Assembly: GCA_026692665.1 (NCBI GenBank)
Contig: JAPLOF010000058.1
Location: forward strand, 124,001-188,000
Reading direction: 5' to 3'
From: Planctomycetota bacterium
Lineage (GTDB): Bacteria; Planctomycetota; UBA1135; GCA-002686595
Length of the DNA: 64,000 nt
A model generated the notes under the pieces. The model made no database searches. It was given only the letters and a program-made list of their open reading frames with translations, and was not told the DNA's origin. Each line of letters opens with the position of its first letter. Positions within the stretch are counted from its first letter, which is position 1. The position numbers were made by a program, and so were the translations under genes. Below are positions 38,408-50,226 of this stretch, one piece after another.

Positions 38408-39585
38408 CGACCGTTCCCTTGGCGCTCGGGGCGCTTCTCGATCCAATCCGCGATCGCGGTGATGTTCGTCTCGACGTCACGGCGCTGCGGCCAGCCGGGT
38501 CCGCCCAGTTCCAGGGCGCGGCGCAGGTCCACGAGTGCGTCTTCGAAGCGTCCTTGCTGCGCCATGAGCATTCCGCGCGAGCGCGCCGCGTCGGCCATCT
38601 CGCCGTTGCGCGCCTTCTCCTGGACGACTTCGCTGTTCTGCGCGGCGAGCCGCATCTCGAGATCGGAGACCTCGCGCTGCAGTTCGGTCCGCTCGGTCAG
38701 TGCCGCGGCCATCCCGACCCACAGGCGTTCCTCGGCGACGAGGCCGTCGATGCTCTCGAGGCGCGCGCGCATCGCCGCCAGGTCGCCGGGCTTGGCGGTC
38801 GGGATCGCCGCATAGCGCTGACGCACGCCGGTCTCACGCCAGACCAGGCCGGCCACGCAGGCTCCGAGCGCCAGGACGAGAACGGCGGTCTTGAGGCGGC
38901 GCATCGAGCGCGCGCGGCGGTCTTGCTCCTGCCAGCGCAGGTCGCGGATCATGCGCGCGACGTCGCGGCGGTGGCGGTCGAGCGACACGACCTCCTGGAG
39001 CAGGTGGATGGCCCGGGCCGTCCGGCCGCGCTCGGCGGCCTCGTCCGCCTGGCGCAGCAGCGCTTCGATGCGCGCGTGATCGCGTTCGACGGGACTGGGC
39101 GGGGGCGCGACGCTCGCCGTCGCCGCGGGCTCGTCCTTCTGTGCGTCCAGCGGAGCCTTCGCCGTGTCCGCGGTCGAGCTCGTTTCGAGCGCACGTTCGG
39201 CCTGGGCGGCCTGCTCGACCGTGGCATTCGCGATCACGTCGAGGAGCGTGCGGGCCCGGTCGTGCTGGCCCTGACCGATCAGCATCGCGGCCAGGCGATC
39301 GCCTTCCTTCTGCAGAGAGATGCGGTGCCGATCGAGGATCGTCGGGTGCGCGAGGCCGAGGATCAGCAGTGCTTCCAGCCGACGCGGGTCGATCGGATCC
39401 TGGCACAGCGCTTCGAGGAGGGCGCGCGCGAAGGCCTCGGCCGTGCGGAGGTCGAATTCCTCCGTCGCGCGCTGCATCTGGTCCTGGAACACGCCGCGCG
39501 AGTCGCCCGACGGCTGGACCGTCCCGGTGAGGGCGGTCACGACGTCGTCGACGAAGAGCTTCTTGTCGGCAGCCTGCGAGCTCAC
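38404..39585 (-). CDS. Single-pass membrane protein with helical-repeat domains
   Basis: First gene of the roadblock/GTPase operon; no named family recognised. A cytoplasmic N-terminal helical region (1-225) includes RIEALLRQADEAAERGRTARAIHLLQEVVSLD, which is TPR-like. One membrane helix lies at about 233-249 (AVLVLALGACVAGLVW). A second helical region follows with a coiled coil (ERTELQREVSDLEMRLAAQNSEVVQEK) and a final TPR-like hairpin (RGMLMAQQGRFEDALVDLRRALELGG). GTG start with GAGG 5 bases upstream. It could be the membrane receptor or scaffold for the system. Confidence 0.78.
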   Translation of the reverse strand: MSSQAADKKLFVDDVVTALTGTVQPSGDSRGVFQDQMQRATEEFDLRTAEAFARALLEALCQDPIDPRRLEALLILGLAHPTILDRHRISLQKEGDRLAAMLIGQGQHDRARTLLDVIANATVEQAAQAERALETSSTADTAKAPLDAQKDEPAATASVAPPPSPVERDHARIEALLRQADEAAERGRTARAIHLLQEVVSLDRHRRDVARMIRDLRWQEQDRRARSMRRLKTAVLVLALGACVAGLVWRETGVRQRYAAIPTAKPGDLAAMRARLESIDGLVAEERLWVGMAAALTERTELQREVSDLEMRLAAQNSEVVQEKARNGEMADAARSRGMLMAQQGRFEDALVDLRRALELGGPGWPQRRDVETNITAIADWIEKRPERQGNGR

Positions 39586-39682
39586 TGTGTCCTCGGGTGT
39601 CCGTGCTCCTCCCCGCGCGGCGGGGAGACCAGCACTGGGGTCCTATCGGGCCCGCCAGCCCGCGGTCTGAAGCCGGGACCAC

Positions 39683-39741
39683 TTTCGGGGGGTCGGAATG
39701 GGCCCACCCCGTGGGCGGATGAGGCCCGCCCCCCCCCGAAA
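39683..39741. repeat. Long G-run/C-run inverted repeat
   Basis: TTTCGGGGGG (39683-39692) is exactly complementary to CCCCCCGAAA (39732-39741) across 39 bases; the loop holds further G- and C-rich arms (GGGCCCACCCCGTGGGC). It lies between the roadblock operon start and the neighbouring lipoprotein gene. It could form a very stable cruciform or RNA hairpin. Confidence 0.6.
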
Positions 39742-39744
39742 TGG

Positions 39745-39779
39745 CCGACGGCGCGGACCGCGAGGGTCCACGCCGTCGG
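39745..39779 (-). terminator. Terminator-like hairpin after the Ig-like lipoprotein gene
   Basis: CCGACGGCG (39745-39753) pairs with CGCCGTCGG (39771-39779), extended inward by GGACC/GGTCC (39755-39759, 39765-39769). It begins 32 bases past the stop of the minus-strand lipoprotein gene. A T-run is lacking. Confidence 0.6.
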
Positions 39780-39811
39780 GATCCGGCCGGGGAGGTCCCC
39801 GCCGGCGCCGA

Positions 39812-42800
39812 TCACTCGGCCGGGTCGAAAGTCAGCGTGCCCGAGGCGTTCTTGGCCGGGTCCCGCAGATTCGAGATCGAGAGCGTGTCCGAGTTCGAGA
39901 ACGAGGCGGAGAGCGTCAGGCGGTAGTGGTCGCGCTCGAGCATCTCGGCCGCGGACACCGTCACCCCGCCCGTGGCGCTCCAGCTGGCGGGGAAGGCGGC
40001 GACGGAGGCGTCCACGTCCTCGTCGAACCACACGTCGATCGTCGAGCCGGTCGGATCGACGCGCCAGTTGACGAACGACTGCAGAGCGGCCGGCGGCGTC
40101 GAATCGCCCGAGACCGGACCGCCCAGCGTGATCGGAGCGACGATCGCGTTGCCCGCGAAGTCCACCGCCGTGTTCAGCGTGACGGAGACATTGCCCGCGG
40201 AGTCGAGGTCGGAACCAGGCGGGAGGACCAGGCGGACCGTGCTGCTCGTGCCGATCATCGTGATACGCGAGCCCACGAGCGAGACCGGCGAGCCGTTGCT
40301 CGTCAGCGACCAGTTCGGGAGGGCCAGAGCCGCGTTGGTGATCGGTTCGTCGAAGGCGACGTCCACGTAGTCGCCCCCGTAGCCGGGGACGATGACGCCG
40401 GTGACCGAGGTCACGAGCGGCGGCGTCGCGTCCGCCACGGTCACGACGCGCGTGATGGTCCCCGTGGCGTTCGTCGCCAGGTCCGAGACGGTGAAGTCGA
40501 GGGTATCGCCCGCCGTGGGCGCGACCGGGAACGTGACGCGCACGACTCGGGCCCCGATCCGCGTCGCGGAGGTGGCCAGCGTGCCGCTGTTCAGGTCGTA
40601 GTTCGTGGCCACCGCGGACTGGGCGGAGCTGAGGGTCTCGTCGGCCGTCACGAGCAGCGAGTTCGCGTCGCTGGGATCGAGACGGACGCCCGAAGCCGCC
40701 ACGACCGGGGCCGTGCTGTCGCCGAGGGCGACGATCGGACTTTCGCTGTCGGCGACCGTGCGCTGCGTGCCCTGAGCGGAGAAGACCTCGTTCGCGGCGA
40801 CCGAGTAGTTGGCGCCGGTCGTGATGTCGTTGCCCGAGCTCGCCCGCAGGCGGATCGAGACGGTGGAGGTGCCGTCGAACTCGAACGTCGCGAAGTCCAG
40901 ATCGAGCAGCCCGCTCGGGCCCGTGACCTGGAATCGGCCCGCATCGGTGAGGTTCCAGGGGCTCATCGGCCGGTCGAACACGACGTCGATCACGTCGTTG
41001 TTCTCGCCCGTGACGGCGGTGACGGTGGAGAACCCGACGGACAGCGAGGGCTGCGCCGTGTTCTCGGCCACGGTGCCGACCGCGAAGGCCGGCAGCAGCG
41101 GGTTGCCGCACAGGTCGGTGCACCCGTACACGTCGAGCGTGTCCGTCGCGCCGACCGTGAATCCGAACGCGAGCCGCACGATGAGCCCGTTCTCGGCCAC
41201 AGTGGCCGAAGTCGGCCGGCCGCGGAAGCCGCCGAGGGAGTCGCGCAGGTCGTAGCGCGTGCCGTCCGCGTTGGTCGTGGCATCGTAGAGGTCGTCCACG
41301 TTCGCGCACGGCTCGGTGAAGACCACGACGAGCTCGTTCGCGACGGAACTCTCGCGGTAGATCGAGTGGACCTCGGGGACGACGGTCTCGGCCGTGATGG
41401 ACCCGCCCGACGTGGTCGTCGAGACGGTGTTGCCGCCGATGTCGCGGGCGTTGACGAACGAGACCTGGAAGTCGTCGCCGCGCTGCAGGTCCACGCCGTT
41501 GTCCAGCGTGAGGATCGCCACGCGAGTCGACGTCGAGTAGGCGACGCTCGTCCCGGCCAGGGTGAGGGCGTTGCCCACGGGAGACTCGATCGCCCAGTTC
41601 GAGGGGTCGAGGATCTCCGAGGGGACCATGTCGTCGTTGAACACGACCGCGACCGAGTCGTTCGAGGCGCCGGCCAATGCCCGCGCATTGGACCCGGTGA
41701 CGCTCGGGCTCGTCGTGTCGGTCGAGATCACGGCGGCGCTGGGCACGGTCGTGATCGTGTTGCCGGCCAGGTCCTGGATGTTCGCGATCGCCAGCGTGAC
41801 GTCGCCCGGGACGACGACGTCGTCGTACACGAGACGCACGGTGTCGAGGCCCGTGAGCAGGGTCGCGGTGACGATGCTCATCGCGCCGGTGTCCACGTAG
41901 TTCGAGGCCGTCTCGGCCGCGGTCTCGCGCACGTCCTCGGAGAAGCGCACGTCGAGGGTCTTGCCCGAGGGGTCGATGTTGCGATTCTGCGTGACCGACG
42001 TGAGCGTCGGAGCGGAGGCGTCGCCCGCGACGTTCCCGCCGGAGCTGGCCGTGAACGACTGACCGTCGACGTCCAGCACGGACGCGCCCGTGACCGTGAA
42101 GGCGTCGCCGTTGTTCATGTCGAAGGACAGACCGATCGTCAGGGTCTTCGACAGCAGGTCGTACGCGAGAGTCTGCGTCGAGAGGTCGACGGGCGTGCCG
42201 TCGACGACGAGCGTCCAACCGGCCGGGTCCTCGGCCGTGGTCGGATCCAGCGCCTGCGTCGTGACGACCGTGACCGTGTCACCACCCGCGTCCGCGACGG
42301 TCGTCGCCGTCGGCGTCGACGCGTACGCGTTCGCGACGGGCGAAGGCTGCGTCACGGCGACCGTGGCGTCGGCGAAGTCGTTGCCGTGCGCGTCGACGAT
42401 GCCGGCCAGGTCCACGGTGTCCTGTCCAGGGATGATCGGCGCGCTGAAGGAGACGCGCAGGACGTTCTCCGAGGGCTGCTCGACCGACGTGGCGGTGGCC
42501 GGCGCGGCCACCGAGAAATGCGAGATCTGCGTGGCGAAGACCGGGTCCATCGCTTCGTCGAACGTGAAGTCGACGACGCGACCGAATTCGTCCTCGGAGA
42601 GGTTCTGCGTGACCGACGCGAGCGTCGGCGCGACCGCGTCGCCGGTCGCCGTGCCGGCGACGGCCGTCGTGGAGACCGTGGCGTCGTTGACGCCGTGGAC
42701 GCCGCTCGCCGCGAGGTCGAAGGTCGCGTGCAGGTTCGCGAGGCCGCCCAGGGTGATCGTGAGGACCTGACTCGGCTCGTCCAGGACGAACGTGGAGCCC

Positions 42801-43318
42801 GAGAGGTCCATCGTCGTCCCGTCGATCCGGAGGGTCCAGTTGTCCAGGTCCTCGACGTCCGCCTCGACGACGTTCGGGCCCGAGAAGGTGACGGTGATCT
42901 GATCGCCGCCGAGGCCCGTGGTCTGCGTGCCCGAGGGGCTCGTGAAGGTCGGCGCCGACGAGTCGCTCGTGGTGACGTCGACGAAGCTCTCGGAGACGTT
43001 TCCGAGGCCGGTCGCGCGCACCCGATTCGACGGCGTGACTCGACCGTCCCAGACGACCGTCGCGGTCGTGCCGGTGACGACGACGGAGGTGGCCGTCTGG
43101 CCGTCCTCGGAGAGGAAGTTCGCCGTCGTCGCGCCGCCCAGGCCGGTCGCGGACGCGAACGTGATCGTGGTGGTCTCGCCCGACGGATCGGTGTCGAGGT
43201 CCTGGAGCGCCGCCGTGATCGAGTTGATCGAGACCTGGTCGGAGCCGCTGCCGGAGCAGGCCGCGAACAGGGCCGTGAAAGCGAGAGTGGCGGGGATCGC
43301 GTACTTCCCAAGACGCAT
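39812..43318 (-). CDS. Large surface lipoprotein of tandem Ig-like domains
   Basis: 1168 residues exported as a lipoprotein: signal with lipobox-like FAAC near residue 21. The rest is about ten tandem beta-sandwich units of 100-115 residues, each with a phrase such as PTLTSVTQNRNIDPSGKTLDV or VDVAFDEPITNAA and ending with LDVDG/DLAGN turns and a GDSTPP-like linker. They resemble SbsA/Big-type bacterial Ig-like domains seen in S-layer and adhesion proteins. Very few Lys and almost no Cys. ATG 43318 has GAGGT 5 bases upstream. Probably a surface stalk or adhesin; no enzymatic domain seen. Confidence 0.88.
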   Translation of the reverse strand: MRLGKYAIPATLAFTALFAACSGSGSDQVSINSITAALQDLDTDPSGETTTITFASATGLGGATTANFLSEDGQTATSVVVTGTTATVVWDGRVTPSNRVRATGLGNVSESFVDVTTSDSSAPTFTSPSGTQTTGLGGDQITVTFSGPNVVEADVEDLDNWTLRIDGTTMDLSGSTFVLDEPSQVLTITLGGLANLHATFDLAASGVHGVNDATVSTTAVAGTATGDAVAPTLASVTQNLSEDEFGRVVDFTFDEAMDPVFATQISHFSVAAPATATSVEQPSENVLRVSFSAPIIPGQDTVDLAGIVDAHGNDFADATVAVTQPSPVANAYASTPTATTVADAGGDTVTVVTTQALDPTTAEDPAGWTLVVDGTPVDLSTQTLAYDLLSKTLTIGLSFDMNNGDAFTVTGASVLDVDGQSFTASSGGNVAGDASAPTLTSVTQNRNIDPSGKTLDVRFSEDVRETAAETASNYVDTGAMSIVTATLLTGLDTVRLVYDDVVVPGDVTLAIANIQDLAGNTITTVPSAAVISTDTTSPSVTGSNARALAGASNDSVAVVFNDDMVPSEILDPSNWAIESPVGNALTLAGTSVAYSTSTRVAILTLDNGVDLQRGDDFQVSFVNARDIGGNTVSTTTSGGSITAETVVPEVHSIYRESSVANELVVVFTEPCANVDDLYDATTNADGTRYDLRDSLGGFRGRPTSATVAENGLIVRLAFGFTVGATDTLDVYGCTDLCGNPLLPAFAVGTVAENTAQPSLSVGFSTVTAVTGENNDVIDVVFDRPMSPWNLTDAGRFQVTGPSGLLDLDFATFEFDGTSTVSIRLRASSGNDITTGANYSVAANEVFSAQGTQRTVADSESPIVALGDSTAPVVAASGVRLDPSDANSLLVTADETLSSAQSAVATNYDLNSGTLATSATRIGARVVRVTFPVAPTAGDTLDFTVSDLATNATGTITRVVTVADATPPLVTSVTGVIVPGYGGDYVDVAFDEPITNAALALPNWSLTSNGSPVSLVGSRITMIGTSSTVRLVLPPGSDLDSAGNVSVTLNTAVDFAGNAIVAPITLGGPVSGDSTPPAALQSFVNWRVDPTGSTIDVWFDEDVDASVAAFPASWSATGGVTVSAAEMLERDHYRLTLSASFSNSDTLSISNLRDPAKNASGTLTFDPAE

Positions 43319-43435
43319 CGGGGACCTCGGTGGAATTCTCTTCGTGGAGCGGACTCGGGCGACCGCGAGGAGGACGCGGACGGATCCCGCCCGGGGGGAC
43401 CGGACTGGATCGGGGGAGGTATCGGCGGGCACGAC

Positions 43436-43476
43436 CCGACCCCTTGAGTGCGACCCGGAAGCGGCTTCGGGGTCGG
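43436..43476 (-). terminator. Hairpin after the beta-propeller gene
   Basis: CCGACCCC (43436-43443) pairs with GGGGTCGG (43469-43476), with a nested GAAGC/GCTTC hairpin in the loop. It lies 27 bases past the stop at 43503 on the minus strand, ahead of the lipoprotein promoter. Terminator role inferred from position. Confidence 0.45.
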
Positions 43477-43502
43477 CGGCCGGCGGGCGGCCGCGACGAC
43501 GT

Positions 43503-45107
43503 TCAGAGGATGCGTACGAGGAGGAGCGTGGCGCCGAACCGGGTGCCTCCCGGGGAACGGAACGCGGCCTGGAAACTGCGCGTCGTCCCGATCTGGGCGG
43601 GGTCGGCCGGGATCGCCGAGGTCCAGTCCGCGCGACCCTGCCCGTCGGCGTTCAGGCGGGCGACTCCGAGCCCCACGCGGAGCAGGCGCATCTGGCCCGC
43701 GATCCCGGGCACGCGGAACGGGACCGGGGCCGGGTCGCCCTGGAGGAACAGCACCGCGGTGGCGCCGGGCGCGCGTGCCGCGAGATGGAGCGATCCGCCG
43801 ACGAGGGGCGGCCCGAGCACCTGGAGTTCCCGCTCGCCGGTGTCGAAGAGGCGCACCTCGCCCGTCGCGGCCAGCACGTTCGCGTGCGTCGACTTCGCGG
43901 CGACGAGCGCGCGCGTGCCGGTGGAGTCGAGCGCCAGACCGAACGCGCTGCCGGGCAGGTTCGCCTCGAGGACGTACGTGTCGCTCGCCCGGTCCCAGAT
44001 GCCGACCTCGGGCGCGTTCGTCCCGTCGCCCCAGCAGGCGAACGCTGCGCGCCGACCGTCCGCCGTCAGGGCGATCGCCGTCGGGAGGTCCTGCAAACCG
44101 CCGACCGGGCCGACGAACGCGCGCTGCTCGAGTCGCGTGTCCAGCGCCGTGTCGCGGACCTCGAAACGCCAGGCGGTCCCCGAGTTCGCGCTCCACCAGC
44201 CGATGGCCAGCGTGGAGCCGTTCCCGTCCAGGGCCGCACGAACAGCCAACTCCCCGACGTTCGCATTCGTCGAGATCGCGAGGGCGAATCCCGTCGGCCC
44301 TTCGCGCAGGAGGCGCAGGTTGCCGGGCGCCCCGTGCGCGATCGTCCGCCCGTCGCCCGCGATCGCGAGCGCCGTCGTCGTCGCCGTGAGCACGGCGTGA
44401 TGCAGCGTGGAGCCCTGCGCGTCGAGCACCCACAGGTCCAGTCCCGCCGCGAGGACCGCGCGCGAACCGTCGCTGGCGACCGCGATCTCCTGGAGACCGA
44501 GCGCGTCGAGCTCGCGCGCGAACGTCACGCTCCCCGTCGCGCTGTCGAGGCGTTCGACGCGCACGCGCTGGCTCGTGTCGTCGAAGGCGGCGACCCAGGC
44601 GTGCGCGCCGCTCGCGGAGCCGGCGATGCGCGCGGCGCCGTTGCCCGCGAAGGGGAACTCGCGCGTCCAGCGCGGCGCGAGCCCGCCCGGCGGGACCACG
44701 TCGTCGATCCACGAACCGCGCACCACCGTGCGCCGATGCCACGCGTCCGGCGCCGCGACCTGGTCCAGCGCGACCAGCCAGGGCCCCGAGCCGCCCGCGA
44801 CCCCGATCGAGCCCGAGGATCCCGGCCCCGCGGGTTCGCGGGAGAGCGCGGCGTTCGGTCCCGCGGCGTGAGCGGCCGACGCGCTGAAGGCCGGATTCGT
44901 CCCGGACCACGCCGTCCAGGCGACGTTCTCCTCGGCCCCGAAGACCACGGAGCGCGGGATCGCCGGGGCGGCGGCATCGGACCCCTGTGTCCAGCGAACT
45001 CCGGGGAGGAACGGGTCCTGTGCCGCGGCCGGTCCGGCGAGGAGCACGGACGAGCCGAGGACACCCAGGACCAGGGCCTGGGCGCGAACAGCGCTGGGGG
45101 ACGCCAC
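43503..45107 (-). CDS. Secreted WD40/beta-propeller-like protein
   Basis: 534 residues beginning with a signal peptide (ALVLGVLGSSVLLAGPAAAQ, cleavage after AQ). The mature part has repeated beta strands of the type GSRAVLAAGLDLWVLDAQGS, DGRTIAHGAPGNLRLLREG and TADGRRAAFACWGDGTNAPEVGIWD, as in WD40-like propellers. A distinct C-terminal beta domain (LGPPLVGGSLHLAARAPG ... FGATLLLVRIL) looks like a sorting or anchoring module. GTG at 45107 was chosen because it immediately precedes the signal peptide. Adjacent to the Ig-like lipoprotein on the same strand, but likely separately terminated. Function unknown. Confidence 0.8.
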   Translation of the reverse strand: MASPSAVRAQALVLGVLGSSVLLAGPAAAQDPFLPGVRWTQGSDAAAPAIPRSVVFGAEENVAWTAWSGTNPAFSASAAHAAGPNAALSREPAGPGSSGSIGVAGGSGPWLVALDQVAAPDAWHRRTVVRGSWIDDVVPPGGLAPRWTREFPFAGNGAARIAGSASGAHAWVAAFDDTSQRVRVERLDSATGSVTFARELDALGLQEIAVASDGSRAVLAAGLDLWVLDAQGSTLHHAVLTATTTALAIAGDGRTIAHGAPGNLRLLREGPTGFALAISTNANVGELAVRAALDGNGSTLAIGWWSANSGTAWRFEVRDTALDTRLEQRAFVGPVGGLQDLPTAIALTADGRRAAFACWGDGTNAPEVGIWDRASDTYVLEANLPGSAFGLALDSTGTRALVAAKSTHANVLAATGEVRLFDTGERELQVLGPPLVGGSLHLAARAPGATAVLFLQGDPAPVPFRVPGIAGQMRLLRVGLGVARLNADGQGRADWTSAIPADPAQIGTTRSFQAAFRSPGGTRFGATLLLVRIL

Positions 45108-45227
45108 GGAAAAGAGTACCCCGGGCCCTCCGGCCGGGACGGTGTCGGGGGCTCCGCGGGCCGGTGCACGGCGGCGTCCTTGGCACCCCGCGGAACGCGC
45201 ACTAGAGTGGGCCTCCACAACACGTCG

Positions 45228-45330
45228 TCGACCTCGGGGAGAGTCCTGGCGGGAACCGCTGGGCGCCGAAGGGGCAAGCCCGGCGAAGGCGCCGCGCGAA
45301 ACTCTCAGGCAAGAAGGACTCGGGGGCTCA
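45228..45330 (+). promoter_or_regulatory. Glycine riboswitch aptamer
   Basis: The conserved aptamer core is readable: GGGGAGAGTCC (45236-45246), GCCGAAGGGGCAA (45265-45277), GAAACTCTCAGGCAA (45298-45312) and AGGACT (45315-45320). The GAGAGT/ACTCTC helix and the GCCGAAGGGGCAA loop are diagnostic. Only one complete aptamer is visible; the following 45319-45366 hairpin may be the vestigial partner of a singlet-type riboswitch. It lies 124 bases before gcvT, the classic site, and would sense glycine to control its breakdown. Confidence 0.88.
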
Positions 45331-45366
45331 TCGACCGACCCTGGAACTCGTCCGTGGAGCCCCGAG
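45319..45366 (+). promoter_or_regulatory. Switching hairpin of the glycine riboswitch
   Basis: CTCGGGGGCTC (45319-45329) pairs with GAGCCCCGAG (45357-45366) with one bulged G. Its 5' arm is the same sequence that closes the aptamer's P1 helix, so the two structures exclude each other, as expected for an expression platform or a ghost aptamer. Confidence 0.55.
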
Positions 45367-45382
45367 GGGTGCCGCGGACCGC

Positions 45383-45420
45383 ACAGGGGCGCGACCGCCA
45401 GAGCAGGGCCGCGCCCCTGT
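45383..45420 (+). terminator. Riboswitch-controlled terminator-like hairpin
   Basis: ACAGGGGCGCG (45383-45393) pairs perfectly over 11 bp with CGCGCCCCTGT (45410-45420), followed by CTCGTTTCC. It stands 33 bases before the gcvT start. It may end transcription when glycine is low or hide the ribosome site; the weak T-run leaves both possible. Confidence 0.55.
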
Positions 45421-45453
45421 CTCGTTTCCAGATCCCCCCACGAGCCCCCCGCG

Positions 45454-46551
45454 ATGAAGAACACCCCCCTGCAGAGCCGCCACGTCCGGCACGGCGCGCG
45501 CCTCGTCGAGTTCGGCGGCTGGCAGATGCCCGTGCAGTACGGGCCGATCCTGGAGGAGGTCACGCGCGTGCGCACGCACGCCGGCCTGTTCGACCTGTCG
45601 CACATGGGGCGCGTGCGCGTCACGGGCAAGGACCGCGTCGCCTACCTCGACCGCCTGCTCACGAACCACGTGGCGAAGATCGCGGCCGGCTCGATCCGCT
45701 ACGCGCTGTTCTGCCGCGCGGACGGGATGCCGATCGACGACCTGCTCGTGTACCCGGGCGAGGGCGAGGTGTTCCTGGTCGTGAACGCGTCGAACACCGA
45801 CGTCGACCTGGCCTGGATGCGCGAGCACGAGACGGGCTTCGACGTCGTGATCCAGGACCAGACGGACGAGCTGGCGATGATCGCGGTGCAGGGCCCGAAG
45901 TCGCGCGAGATCACCGAGCACGTGGTCAAGGGCATCGACCTAGCGAAACTCGGCTACTACAAGTTCGCGTTCGGCACGGTGTGCGGGATCCCGAACGTGC
46001 GCGTCAGCCGCACGGGCTACACGGGCGAGCTCGGGTACGAGCTGTACGTGCCGACGCAGACGGCGGGCCGCGTGTGGGACGAGGTGCTCACCGCGGGCGC
46101 CATGCACGAGATCGCGCCGATCGGCTTGGGCGCGCGCGACACGCTGCGCCTCGAGGCCGGGATGCCGCTCTACGGGCACGAGATCGACGCGACGCACGAT
46201 CCGATCCAGGCCGGGCTGGAGTTCGGCATCTCCTTCGCCCCCGAGAAGGGCGACTGGATCGGGCGCAGCGCTCTCGAAGCGATCCGCGCGAAGCCGACGC
46301 GGCGCCTCGTCGGCCTGAAGACCGACGGCCCGCGCGCGCCGCGCCAGGGCTACGAGGTCGTCGTGGGCGGGAAGAGCGTCGGGCACGTCGTGTCCGGCTC
46401 CGTCTCCCCCACCTGCAACACGAACATCGGCACCGCCTACGTCCCGGTCGCGCTGGGCGAACCGGGGACGGCGGCCGAGATCGACGTCAAGGGCAAGCGC
46501 CAGCAGGCGACGTTCTGCGCGCTGCCGTTCTTCTCCCGCACCCGCAAGTGA
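45454..46551 (+). CDS. gcvT: Glycine cleavage system T protein (aminomethyltransferase)
   Basis: Moves the aminomethyl carbon from lipoyl-GcvH to tetrahydrofolate, releasing ammonia. Conserved features: ARLVEFGGWQMPVQYG, GLFDLSHMGRV, the catalytic-Asp segment DGMPIDDLLVY, SRTGYTGELGYELYVP, GLGARDTLRLEAGMPLYGHE and GHVVSGSVSPT. 365 residues, full length. The in-frame region upstream of 45454 is the riboswitch leader and is not coding. First gene of gcvT-gcvH-gcvP and controlled by the riboswitch. Confidence 0.98.
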   Translation: MKNTPLQSRHVRHGARLVEFGGWQMPVQYGPILEEVTRVRTHAGLFDLSHMGRVRVTGKDRVAYLDRLLTNHVAKIAAGSIRYALFCRADGMPIDDLLVYPGEGEVFLVVNASNTDVDLAWMREHETGFDVVIQDQTDELAMIAVQGPKSREITEHVVKGIDLAKLGYYKFAFGTVCGIPNVRVSRTGYTGELGYELYVPTQTAGRVWDEVLTAGAMHEIAPIGLGARDTLRLEAGMPLYGHEIDATHDPIQAGLEFGISFAPEKGDWIGRSALEAIRAKPTRRLVGLKTDGPRAPRQGYEVVVGGKSVGHVVSGSVSPTCNTNIGTAYVPVALGEPGTAAEIDVKGKRQQATFCALPFFSRTRK

Positions 46552-46573
46552 CCCCCCGACCGAGGATCTGACC

Positions 46574-46996
46574 ATGGCTGCACCCTCCACGCGTTCCACG
46601 CGCCCCGACGACCGCAAGTACACCGAAAGCCACGAGTGGGTGAAGGTGGACGGCGAGAACGTGCTCATCGGCATCACCGACTTCGCCATCAACGAGCTGT
46701 GCAACGGCAACGAGGGCGATCTCGTCTACTGCGATCTCCCCGAGGTCGGCCGTGCGCTCGACCAGGGCGAGACCTTCGGCGAGATCGAGTCGGTCAAGGC
46801 CGTGTCGGACCTCTACACGCCGATCGCCGGCGAGGTCGTCGAGATCAATGCGGCGATCGAGGACCACCTCGAGATCCTCTCCAAGGACCCCTGGAACCAG
46901 GGCTGGCTGGTGAAGATCCGTCCGAACTCGAAGGACAGCCCCAAGATGATGGACGCTCAGGCCTACGAGAAGTTCCTGGCCGAGAAGAAGCACTGA
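46574..46996 (+). CDS. gcvH: Glycine cleavage system H protein
   Basis: Lipoyl carrier that shuttles the aminomethyl group between GcvP, GcvT and the L protein. 140 residues with KYTESHEWV, IGITDFAINELCNG, and the lipoylation site GEIESVKAVSDLYTP, where K75 takes the lipoyl group. A short Ser/Thr/Arg extension (1-12) precedes the usual start. It lies 22 bp after gcvT. The L protein (dihydrolipoyl dehydrogenase) is not in the window. Confidence 0.98.
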   Translation: MAAPSTRSTRPDDRKYTESHEWVKVDGENVLIGITDFAINELCNGNEGDLVYCDLPEVGRALDQGETFGEIESVKAVSDLYTPIAGEVVEINAAIEDHLEILSKDPWNQGWLVKIRPNSKDSPKMMDAQAYEKFLAEKKH

Positions 46997-47156
46997 GATC
47001 CGAGAGGCGAGTGGGGTGCGCCCGGCGCGCTGAGCGCGCCCACGTGTCGACGGAAGGGCCCTGCCGGTTGGATCCACAGGCCCAGTCACGACTCCCCTCG
47101 CCGGTACCGAGGCACATCTCGAAACACACTGGCTCCGCTCCGCTCCGCACCTGCCC

Positions 47157-50081
<2,925 letters not shown>

Positions 50082-50226
50082 GGCCGCGGGAAGGGCCTGG
50101 AGGGGGGGAATTCCCCGAGCGACGGGGATCCGCGGGCCGGCGGTCAACTCCGACGGGGCGCCGGCCGATAGTGCCACGGTTGTCGCCCGACCGGCCCCGC
50201 GCCGGGCCGGGCTTCCGCCTCCCCTC

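Noticed and set aside
39698-43447. 1249-codon plus-strand open frame opposite the Ig-like lipoprotein
   Set aside because: Arg/Asp/Gly-rich with no domain signal; antisense shadow caused by GC-rich codons of the real minus-strand gene.
45142-45453. In-frame upstream extension of gcvT
   Set aside because: This stretch is the glycine riboswitch leader; GcvT proteins start at the ATG at 45454.
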